This document shows positions 1 to 5,192 of a stretch of DNA of 9,643 nucleotides, piece after piece. The notes beneath the pieces were generated by a model. That model saw nothing but the letters and a program-made list of their open reading frames with translations, was not told the DNA's origin and made no database searches. Numbering within the stretch: the stretch's first letter is position 1; the number at the start of each line of letters is the position of its first letter. This DNA is from Salinisphaera sp. UBA1666 (lineage in GTDB: Bacteria; Pseudomonadota; Gammaproteobacteria; Nevskiales; Salinisphaeraceae), in NCBI GenBank assembly GCA_002320455.1, contig DCKU01000010.1, positions 1 through 9,643 of the forward strand, written 5' to 3'. The position numbers were made by a program, and so were the translations under genes.

Positions 1-97
1 CAAGCGCTGTTTTGCGGCAATCCAGCGTTCTAGCACGCTTGCGCAGAATGACTGCGCAGCGCGCGCTACGCCTCGTCTTGCCGCAAAACAGCGCTTG
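1..97. repeat. Long inverted repeat with nested hairpin (REPIN/MITE-like?)
   Basis: Bases 1-20 and 78-97 are exact reverse complements (20 of 20). The 57-base centre can fold further: 25-27 with 69-71, 31-34 with 65-68, 36-38 with 61-63, and 41-46 (GCGCAG) with 52-57 (CTGCGC) around AATGA. The whole element could therefore extrude as one long imperfect hairpin. No T-tract follows it, so a simple intrinsic terminator is not well supported. Its size and doublet layout recall REP doublets (REPINs) or a small non-coding mobile element, but I see no second copy in the window. The left arm starts at the first base, so the true boundary may lie outside. Confidence 0.6.
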
Positions 98-156
98 GCG
101 CGGACTCGTATGAAACCTCAACAGGCCCTAGTGATGTGCATAGCGGCAGAGGGATA

Positions 157-170
157 CGGAAACGGTTCCA
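157..170. promoter_or_regulatory. Operator-like palindrome 1 (LacI-family, PtxS-like)
   Basis: The core GGAAACGGTTCC (158-169) is a near-palindrome with a central CG, the hallmark of LacI-family operators. It shares the 10-mer GGAAACGGTT with the second site, which carries it on the opposite strand. Aligned on the centre, it matches the published PtxS operator TGAAACCGGTTTCA (recalled from the literature) at about 10 of 14 positions. Its centre is 90 bp from that of the second site. Binding by the adjacent regulator is inferred. Confidence 0.5.
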
Positions 171-244
171 CGCGCTCGGCGTGTGATTCGTCGATTGTCG
201 TATGGTAAACCCTTCAACGCAGCCGGCATTCTGATCGGCTCGTT

Positions 245-262
245 GTTGAAACCGTTTCCAAC
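245..262. promoter_or_regulatory. Operator-like palindrome 2 (LacI-family, PtxS-like)
   Basis: GTTGAAACCGTTTCCAAC is an 18-bp imperfect palindrome (7 of 9 pairs) centred on CG. Bases 247-260 match the recalled PtxS operator TGAAACCGGTTTCA at 12 of 14 positions. It lies just upstream of the likely regulator start at 291, where a repressor could block transcription, so autoregulation is likely. It would fall inside the coding region if the upstream GTG at 183 were the start, which argues against that start. Confidence 0.55.
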
Positions 263-290
263 CGGATCTGTCGTGTCGGACTCTTCTTCC

Positions 291-1319
291 ATGCCGAAAC
301 GGCCCGGCGGCATCAGCCGTCGGCCGACCATTCGCGATGTGGCCGCGGACGCCAACGTGTCCAAGACCAGCGTGTCGCGCTATTTCGGCGCTGAACGCGA
401 GCGTCTGTCGCCTGCCCTCAAAGAGCGCATCGAGGCGTCGGTGGAACGGTTGGGCTTTTCGCCTGATCGCATCGCGGCATCCCTGCGCGGCGGACGTACG
501 CGCCTGATCGCCGCACTCGTAGCCGATCTGCGTAATCCTTACAGCGTGGCGGTGATCCGTGCCGCCGAGCTGGCCTGTATGGACGCCGGCTATTCGTTGA
601 TGATCTGTAACACCGACAACGACCCGGCCGTGGAGCGGCGCCAGCTGGCCGCTCTCGACGGTTATAGCGTGGAGGGGTTGATCGTCAACACGGCCTCGGC
701 CGATGCCGGGGCACTGAGCGAACTATGCGACCAGGGCCTGCCGATCGTTCTAGTGGATCGACGTATCCCCGGCCTGGCCTGTGATGTCATTGGCCTGGAT
801 GATCAAAGCGCGGTCACTGACTGTGTCGATCATCTGGTGGCCGCCGGTTTCACGCATCTGTCGCTGGTCAGCGAGCCGGTCGCCGGCATCAGCCCGCGCG
901 AATCACGCGTGGCAAGCTTTCGCGAGGTGTGTCGCGAGCGCGGCATCGATCACGATTGGTATGAACGTGTCGCCGACGACGGCGCATCGTTCGATCGGCT
1001 GGTCGCCGACGCACTGGAACGGCCGGGCACGGCGATTCTTACGGCCAACGGCGTCATGACGCTGGCCGTCTGTCAGGCCATGAACCGCGCCGGCGCGCAC
1101 GCCTTCGAGGCGCTGGGCCTACTGGGCATCGACGAGCTGGACTGGTGCCCGCTGGTGGGCCCGGGTATTTCCACCATGGCCCAGCCGGTGGATGCCATCG
1201 GACGACACGCCGTACGCGCCCTGCTCGGCCGCTTGTCGGGCACGCTGACCGAGCCCGCCGGGGAGCAGCGTCTGGCCGGGCGCCTGATCGCCCGCGGCTC
1301 GACGCAGCGGGCGTCATAG
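291..1319 (+). CDS. LacI-family transcriptional regulator, PtxS-like
   Basis: This is a predicted sugar- or sugar-acid-responsive DNA-binding repressor. From the ATG at 291 it has 342 residues, the usual LacI-family length. A helix-turn-helix covers residues 13-33 (PTIRDVAADANVSKTSVSRYF), and a hinge-helix region lies near 59-68. The periplasmic-binding-protein-like effector domain begins near residue 70 (TRLIAALVADLRNPYS) and runs to the end. The frame stays open upstream to a GTG at 183 (378 residues), with another GTG at 273. I prefer 291 because the operator-like site at 245-262 lies before it and the extra N-terminus has no domain character. None of the starts has a strong ribosome binding site. 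The operators resemble that of PtxS, the 2-ketogluconate repressor of Pseudomonas, but no sugar catabolic gene is in view, so the effector is unknown. The TAG stop follows the opposite-strand cupin stop directly, giving a 6-base convergent overlap. Confidence 0.9.
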   Translation: MPKRPGGISRRPTIRDVAADANVSKTSVSRYFGAERERLSPALKERIEASVERLGFSPDRIAASLRGGRTRLIAALVADLRNPYSVAVIRAAELACMDAGYSLMICNTDNDPAVERRQLAALDGYSVEGLIVNTASADAGALSELCDQGLPIVLVDRRIPGLACDVIGLDDQSAVTDCVDHLVAAGFTHLSLVSEPVAGISPRESRVASFREVCRERGIDHDWYERVADDGASFDRLVADALERPGTAILTANGVMTLAVCQAMNRAGAHAFEALGLLGIDELDWCPLVGPGISTMAQPVDAIGRHAVRALLGRLSGTLTEPAGEQRLAGRLIARGSTQRAS

Positions 1320-1733
1320 ATCGTCCAGATTGGCCACGAAGGCCCGTCCGCGGGCGGCCTCGGGCTCGATAAAGACCACGTCGTTCGGTGCGCGCCGCGG
1401 CGTATCCAGCGTCAGAAACACCGCCGGCTCTGCCACGATCTCTACGATGGCGTGTATCACCTCACGCTTGAAGGTGACCAGCTGGCCGGGCTCGATGAGA
1501 CGCGCCGGCGCGTCGCCGATCTGAAAACGCACCGCACCCGAGTAAAGATACAGATGCTCGTCGCAGTGTCGGTGATAATGCGCCGGCAGCGGATGATAGA
1601 TCCGAAACACCCGCGCGCTGGCCTCTGGGCTGTCGGTGAGATAAGCATCCACGAGGATGCTTTCGGCATGATCGGGAAAGCGCGCGGCGATATCGGCTAC
1701 GTCGTGAAACGCAAAGCGTGGCGTATCGGTCAT
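1314..1733 (-). CDS. Small single-domain cupin protein
   Basis: This is a cytoplasmic single-cupin beta-barrel protein of about 139 residues, probably metal-binding. Cupin motif 1 is visible as H52-x-H54-x4-E59-x6-G66 (HYHRHCDEHLYLYSG). Motif 2 contains EPG near 81-83 and H94. These four residues are the usual metal ligands (His, His, Glu, His). The substrate cannot be deduced; cupins include isomerases, dioxygenases and sensors. The frame also allows a GTG start at 1745, four residues longer; neither start has a clear Shine-Dalgarno sequence and I chose the ATG. The gene converges on the LacI gene with overlapping stops, leaving no room for a terminator. It diverges from the 1785 gene across about 50 bases. 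Confidence 0.85.
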   Translation of the reverse strand: MTDTPRFAFHDVADIAARFPDHAESILVDAYLTDSPEASARVFRIYHPLPAHYHRHCDEHLYLYSGAVRFQIGDAPARLIEPGQLVTFKREVIHAIVEIVAEPAVFLTLDTPRRAPNDVVFIEPEAARGRAFVANLDDL

Positions 1734-1749
1734 GGGCGTGAACACTCGG

Positions 1750-1776
1750 CATCATGATGGGCCGATCTTAATAGAT
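1750..1776. promoter_or_regulatory. Divergent intergenic segment with palindromes and AT-rich core
   Basis: This short space separates two divergent genes. It holds a perfect 10-bp palindrome CATCATGATG (1750-1759) and an ATCT/AGAT repeat around TTAATAGAT-like sequence (1765-1776). The second is the only AT-rich patch here and could supply a -10 element in either direction. No -35 match is convincing. It may be a shared control region, but this is a weak call. Confidence 0.25.
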
Positions 1777-1784
1777 GACCGCGT

Positions 1785-2105
1785 ATGGCCTCGCACCCCG
1801 ATTATCCGCAAACCCCGGACGGGCGCTATTTCGTGGCCAAGAATCGGCTCTGGCGCAAGACCGATCCGCGCCTGGATGCGGCCACCGAAAAACACTGGGT
1901 CTCGGAGCTGATGGCCGCCCGGCGCGCGGTCAAGACAGCCGCCGACGACACCCGCGCCGAGCAGGCTGCCCGGGCACGGGTGCAGGCCGCCAAGGAAGCG
2001 CTCGGCGAGCGCGGCCCGGTCTGGTGGGACGACGGCGCGCCGGATGAAACCGGCACCCACCCCAAGAACTCCAGCTACGCCGACTGGTGGGCCGCGCAGT
2101 CTTGA
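1785..2105 (+). CDS. Conserved hypothetical protein, 106 residues
   Basis: This is a small soluble protein with no signal peptide or membrane segment. It begins with a short beta-like stretch (PDGRYFVAKNRLWRKTDPRLD, 11-31). A charged, alanine-rich helical stretch follows (about 34-72). It ends with a motif, GERGPVWWDDGAPD (74-87), and YADWW (98-102). I recall similar uncharacterised proteins in Pseudomonas and relatives with the same GPVWWDDGAPD signature, but know no assigned function. It starts at an ATG with at best a weak GATGA upstream (1774-1778). It diverges from the cupin gene and converges on the nucleoside hydrolase gene with a 19-base gap. Confidence 0.75.
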   Translation: MASHPDYPQTPDGRYFVAKNRLWRKTDPRLDAATEKHWVSELMAARRAVKTAADDTRAEQAARARVQAAKEALGERGPVWWDDGAPDETGTHPKNSSYADWWAAQS

Positions 2106-2110
2106 GGTGT

Positions 2111-2139
2111 GTCGCCGCCCGCGCTTAGTCGGCGGCGAC
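2111..2139. terminator. GC-rich convergent hairpin, possible bidirectional terminator
   Basis: GTCGCCGCC (2111-2119) and GGCGGCGAC (2131-2139) form a perfect 9-bp stem with an 11-base loop, between the ends of two convergent genes. The nucleoside hydrolase stop codon (2125-2127) lies in the loop, and its last codons form one stem arm. No T-tract follows on either strand, so intrinsic termination is uncertain. It could equally serve as a 3'-end stabilising structure. Confidence 0.4.
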
Positions 2140-3255
2140 CGGCTGGCCGTCATTGTCCAGCGGTTTCTTGGCTTGCGGCGTGGGCGCCTGCATCAGCTCG
2201 ATGAAACGCGTATCGAAGGCTTTTCGATCCAGCGTCATCTGTACGGTGGCCAACGGGCCGTGGTGTTCGGGCTTGGTGTCCTCGGTCCAGGCCAGCGTGT
2301 TGCCATAGCTGGGCCCGTGGCTCATGTCGGCATCGAGGTACAGCCGGCGCGACTCGGTCACGAGATCCGGGTGCAGCCACGCCACGGCGGCGATTTCGTC
2401 CCACATGTAGTAGCGCTCGGTATCGAAGGCCGACAGATAATTCGCCGCCGGCGAATCTGCCTGGGTGATCTGTGCGTGCATGGCATCGGTATAACGGCTT
2501 TGCAGCGAGATATCGATCGGCGTGACCGTGATCTGTCGCCAGTCGGCCGTCAGCACCGCGTGCGCGGCTTCGGGGTCGAACCAGACATTGAACTCGTGAT
2601 TGGGCGTGGTGGTGAACTCGGGGTCGTCGGTGACCGGCGAGATCGAGCCGCCCATGAACACGAGCTGCTTGGCCGTCTCGGCAAAGCTTGGATCCAGGCG
2701 CTGAGCGATCGCCAGATTGGTCAGCGGGCCGGCGGCATACACCGTGACTTCGCCCGGATGGGCATGCACGGCGTCGATTAAGAACTGCGCAGCCGCCTTG
2801 CGCGCCGGTTCGATCTTGGGCGCCCCCTCGACCATATCGGGCGTCGCGTTCGGGTCGTCGGGATACGCTTTCGGGTCGCTGCCGTCGCCGCCCCAGGCGC
2901 CCAGCCAGGCCACCTGGCCATAAAACGCCTGGTTGGCCAGCGTTTCCGCCTTGGAGCGCACCAGTGGATATACCGCGCCCTCGTAGACGGGGATATCGCG
3001 CCGGCCCAGATATTCCAGCATGCGCAGCGTGTGCTGGGTCTCGGCGTGCACCCAGGCGTTGCCGGTGACCATGGCAATACCCTCGACCTGCACCTTGCGC
3101 GACTGGATCAACGTCATCATCGAGCGGATGTTCGAGCCGCCCGGCCCCGAGCCGTCCTGGTCGATGACGACGCGCTCCACGCCGTGCGCGGCGCCGATGC
3201 CCACGCTTAATACCAGGGCGGCGGCGAAGGCGGTCGTTGCGTATCTGAAACTCAT
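2125..3255 (-). CDS. Exported inosine-uridine nucleoside hydrolase family protein (variant active site)
   Basis: This is predicted to cleave the N-glycosidic bond of ribonucleosides outside the cytoplasm, for nucleobase and ribose salvage. It has 376 residues, longer than the usual 310-340. Residues 1-25 look like a Sec signal peptide (MSFRYATTAF, hydrophobic 9-23, AHG before V26). Family motifs are AAGPLTNLA (174-182), LVFMGGSI (198-205) and EFNVWFDPEAA (221-231). The canonical N-terminal calcium motif DTDPGxDDA is replaced by DQDGSGPGGSN (32-42), which keeps D32 and D34 but lacks the usual Asp pair. The C-terminal catalytic HD is replaced by WDE (285-287). I recall this combination in a distinct uncharacterised subclass, so the substrate should not be assumed. 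No transporter or purine gene adjoins it. It diverges from the SYLF lipoprotein gene. Confidence 0.85.
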   Translation of the reverse strand: MSFRYATTAFAAALVLSVGIGAAHGVERVVIDQDGSGPGGSNIRSMMTLIQSRKVQVEGIAMVTGNAWVHAETQHTLRMLEYLGRRDIPVYEGAVYPLVRSKAETLANQAFYGQVAWLGAWGGDGSDPKAYPDDPNATPDMVEGAPKIEPARKAAAQFLIDAVHAHPGEVTVYAAGPLTNLAIAQRLDPSFAETAKQLVFMGGSISPVTDDPEFTTTPNHEFNVWFDPEAAHAVLTADWRQITVTPIDISLQSRYTDAMHAQITQADSPAANYLSAFDTERYYMWDEIAAVAWLHPDLVTESRRLYLDADMSHGPSYGNTLAWTEDTKPEHHGPLATVQMTLDRKAFDTRFIELMQAPTPQAKKPLDNDGQPVAAD

Positions 3256-3319
3256 GGGCGCGTATCAATACCGAAAATAGGGTCGGGATGGCGTAGTCTG
3301 CCATTGCCTGGCCGCACTG

Positions 3320-3352
3320 TCCGCCGCCCGCACGGCCCGCACCCGCGGCGGA
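3320..3352. repeat. Inverted repeat in divergent intergenic region
   Basis: TCCGCCGC (3320-3327) and GCGGCGGA (3345-3352) form a perfect 8-bp stem around 17 bases. The repeat lies between the divergent hydrolase and SYLF genes, so it does not mark the end of either. It might be a protein-binding site or a 5'-leader structure. High local GC makes chance pairing plausible. Confidence 0.35.
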
Positions 3353-3358
3353 TCGCGT

Positions 3359-3384
3359 CACGTTTTACGTGCTTATGCCAGGCA
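3359..3384. promoter_or_regulatory. Two short dyad repeats upstream of the SYLF gene
   Basis: CACGT-TTT-ACGTG (3359-3371) and ATGCC-A-GGCAT (3374-3384) are adjacent perfect 5-bp inverted repeats about 45-70 bases before the SYLF start. A promoter or operator is expected here, since the gene has its own leader and nothing is cotranscribed upstream. No -35/-10 pair with good spacing stands out. Confidence 0.3.
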
Positions 3385-3414
3385 TCGCGCGCATACTGCG
3401 GGTTCGCAAGGTTT

Positions 3415-3423
3415 GAGGGAGAG
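3415..3423 (+). promoter_or_regulatory. Ribosome binding site of the SYLF gene
   Basis: GAGGGAGAG is a strong Shine-Dalgarno sequence. Its AGGGAG core ends 6 bases before the ATG at 3428. It fixes that ATG as the start and rules out the in-frame TTG at 3413, which overlaps it. Confidence 0.8.
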
Positions 3424-3427
3424 TGTT

Positions 3428-4165
3428 ATGGGACGTTTCGTTGTTCTGCGCCGGCTGGCATGGGTCGGGGCTTTGGTGGCACTGGGTCTGGCGACCGGCT
3501 GTGCCAGCAATCGCGATCAGGCTGCGGCCTCGGACACCGCACGGCTGCAAAAACAGGCCGCGCTGGCCGCCGACGCGGCCACGGTGCTGCAGCAACAGAT
3601 GCTTCAGCCCAGCCAGGCCCGGATTCCTCGCGCGCTGATCGAAAAAGCACGCTGTATCGCTGTGTTCCCGACCGTGACCGAGGCCGGTCTTATCTTCGGC
3701 GGCTCGCGTGGCACGGGCTTGATCAGCTGTCGCCAGCGCACCGGCAACTACGTGGATGCGCCGCCGGCGGTCTACAAGCTGTCCTCGGCCTCCATCGGCC
3801 TGCAGGCCGGCGCGGCCCAGTCCTCGGTGGTGTTGTTGTTCACCACGGTGCAGAGCACCCGCGCCGTGCTGGATTCACTGGTCAAGCTCGGCTCGCAGGT
3901 GGCCGTCTCGGCTGGCCCGCGGGGCTATGACCAGCCGATCCGCGACTCGGCACCGATTGTGGCCTATGGCATTTCCAAGAAAGGCCTGTTCGCCGGCGTG
4001 AACCTGGGCGGCGGCAAGGTGGCCTTTGAAAAACAGCGTAACTCGGTCATCTACGACGTCACCGACCCGCAGCCGCGCGACATCCTGCTGCAGACGCCGC
4101 GGATTCCACAGTCCATGGCCAACTACGTCGACACCGTCGAACAGTTCACCAACAGCGCAGGCTGA
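3428..4165 (+). CDS. SYLF (Ysc84/DUF500)-domain lipoprotein
   Basis: This is a predicted outer-membrane lipoprotein of 245 residues. The N-terminus is MGRFVVLRRLAW, then a hydrophobic stretch ending in a lipobox-like LATGC. C25 is the likely lipidated residue and is followed by Ala, not the Asp retention signal. An alanine/glutamine-rich helical linker spans about 28-62. The SYLF domain fills about 65-242: IPRALIEKARCIAVFPTV (66-83), GLIFGGSRGTG (87-97), SIGLQAGAAQSSVVLLF (122-138) and GLFAGVNLGGGKV (186-198). Eukaryotic SYLF proteins bind phosphoinositides or actin. The bacterial lipoprotein forms have no settled function, so a role at the envelope is inferred from location only. The gene is monocistronic, with a strong ribosome binding site and a strong terminator 22 bases after its stop. 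Confidence 0.9.
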   Translation: MGRFVVLRRLAWVGALVALGLATGCASNRDQAAASDTARLQKQAALAADAATVLQQQMLQPSQARIPRALIEKARCIAVFPTVTEAGLIFGGSRGTGLISCRQRTGNYVDAPPAVYKLSSASIGLQAGAAQSSVVLLFTTVQSTRAVLDSLVKLGSQVAVSAGPRGYDQPIRDSAPIVAYGISKKGLFAGVNLGGGKVAFEKQRNSVIYDVTDPQPRDILLQTPRIPQSMANYVDTVEQFTNSAG

Positions 4166-4187
4166 TCCGCCCGGCCGTTACGCCAAG

Positions 4188-4217
4188 ACCCGCCGTGTTC
4201 GCACGGCGGGTTTTTTT
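4188..4217 (+). terminator. Rho-independent terminator of the SYLF gene
   Basis: A perfect 10-bp stem, ACCCGCCGTG (4188-4197) and CACGGCGGGT (4202-4211), is closed by a TTCG tetraloop and runs into seven T residues (4211-4217). This is a textbook intrinsic terminator for rightward transcription. Confidence 0.93.
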
Positions 4218-4507
4218 ATGCGCCGGGCCCATGTTCGACCCGGCCGCGGGGTTTTGGAACAGCTTTCGCCGATGACCGCTAGTCCGGCGGGTTGAAGGCA
4301 TGGGAGCCCGTGGCCGTGGACGCGCCCGGCCATCACGACGCGGGCCGCTACAACACGTACGCCGTCATCCCGGTGCTCGACGTCGCATCAGAAACAAAAA
4401 CCATGTCGCCACCGTCTGGTCGTTCGGCGTCCAGGCCGAGATCTGGTTCTGACCTCACCGGCCCGACGTGCGATAGTCGGTCACGCGATTTGACCACAGC
4501 GATCTGA
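4218..4507. other. Gene-free stretch, possible decayed sequence
   Basis: I see no convincing gene in these 290 bases. A frame from the TTG at 4292 runs 71 codons and stops directly before the methyltransferase ATG, but it lacks a ribosome binding site and family features. A short +-strand frame ending near 4448 reads NHVATVWSFGVQAEIWF, which looks protein-like but has no start. A 6-bp hairpin (4222-4227 with 4239-4244) sits just after the SYLF terminator. Somewhat AT-rich sequence at 4388-4403 may belong to the promoter of the next gene, but no -35/-10 pair is clear. Confidence 0.4.
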
Positions 4508-5167
4508 ATGCAGAACACGCACCACGATCAAGCCCCGCCCGTGGCCGGCGCGCTGTCGCTGAACAGCGACGAGGCCGCCCTGCGCAACTATTACCGCGAC
4601 TGGGCCGCGACGTTTGACGCCGATGTGGCGGCCGAGGGCTATCACGCCCCGGCGATTCTCGCGGGCTGGCTCGCAGCACTTTGCCCGGGTTATGGCCTGG
4701 GCGCGCCCGATAAGCTGACCGTTCTCGATGCCGGCTGCGGCACCGGCCTGCTCGGCCGGGCCCTGGGCCGCGTCGGTATGACCGACATCGTCGGCGTGGA
4801 TATCAGCCAGGCGATGGTCGACCGGGCCCGCGATATTCCGGCTTACGGTCATCTGGCCGGCGATATCGATCTGAATCAGCCACTGCCCGGTGATCTGGCC
4901 GGGCCGTTCGATGTCACCCTAGCCGCCGGCGTATTCACTCAAGGCCATGTGCCGCCGGTCGGGCTGGACCACCTGGCCCAGGTGACCCGCCCGGGCGGCT
5001 TACTGATCATCAGCGTCCGCGACGGCTATCGCGCCCAGTATGATCTGGAGGCCCACCTGGCTCGAGCCGCCGAGGCGGGGCGCTACGACATTGTCGCGCG
5101 TCTCGACGATGCCGCCTACGTCGGCCCGGATAACGCCGACTATCTGGCGCTGCGCATCGGCCAGTAA
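4508..5167 (+). CDS. Class I SAM-dependent methyltransferase, METTL27/WBSCR27-like
   Basis: This is a predicted cytoplasmic S-adenosylmethionine-dependent methyltransferase of 219 residues. An N-terminal helical segment with YYRDWAATFDADVAAEGYHAP (28-48) matches the region preceding the fold in METTL27-like proteins. Motif I is VLDAGCGTG (72-80), and the acidic ribose-binding residue is D98 in VGVDIS. Motif II is FDVTLAAGVFTQGHVPP (134-150), and RPGGLLIISVR (161-171) covers motif III. The substrate cannot be predicted; small molecules are common in this family. The ATG follows directly on a TGA of another frame and has only a weak ribosome binding site. It converges on nadA with a 25-base gap that lacks a T-tract terminator. 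No functional link to NAD synthesis is evident. Confidence 0.87.
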   Translation: MQNTHHDQAPPVAGALSLNSDEAALRNYYRDWAATFDADVAAEGYHAPAILAGWLAALCPGYGLGAPDKLTVLDAGCGTGLLGRALGRVGMTDIVGVDISQAMVDRARDIPAYGHLAGDIDLNQPLPGDLAGPFDVTLAAGVFTQGHVPPVGLDHLAQVTRPGGLLIISVRDGYRAQYDLEAHLARAAEAGRYDIVARLDDAAYVGPDNADYLALRIGQ

Positions 5168-5192
5168 GCCCCGGAGCTAACCCCGGCTGAGC

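Noticed and set aside
1..97. Intrinsic terminator reading of the edge inverted repeat
   Set aside because: The outer arms are separated by 57 bases and no T-run follows on the right, so a terminator is less likely than a repeat element.
128..364. 78-residue leftward frame over the operators and regulator start
   Set aside because: It overlaps the control region and the helix-turn-helix coding sequence, with no ribosome binding site or family character.
2044..2781. 245-residue + strand open frame antisense to the hydrolase
   Set aside because: It runs antisense to a gene with clear family motifs, and its composition is that of a reverse-strand shadow.
2150..3361. 403-residue open frame overlapping the nucleoside hydrolase
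   Set aside because: It is an Arg/Gly/Ala-rich frameshifted shadow of the hydrolase gene with no family features. High GC keeps alternative frames open.
4292..4507. 71-residue frame from a TTG ending directly before the methyltransferase
   Set aside because: Rare start codon, no Shine-Dalgarno sequence, low-complexity Ser/Arg/Pro content and no recognisable domain. The stop-start junction is probably chance.
5168..5192. Possible terminator between the convergent methyltransferase and nadA genes
   Set aside because: Only a mismatched AGCC/GGCT stem can be drawn and there is no T-tract on either strand.
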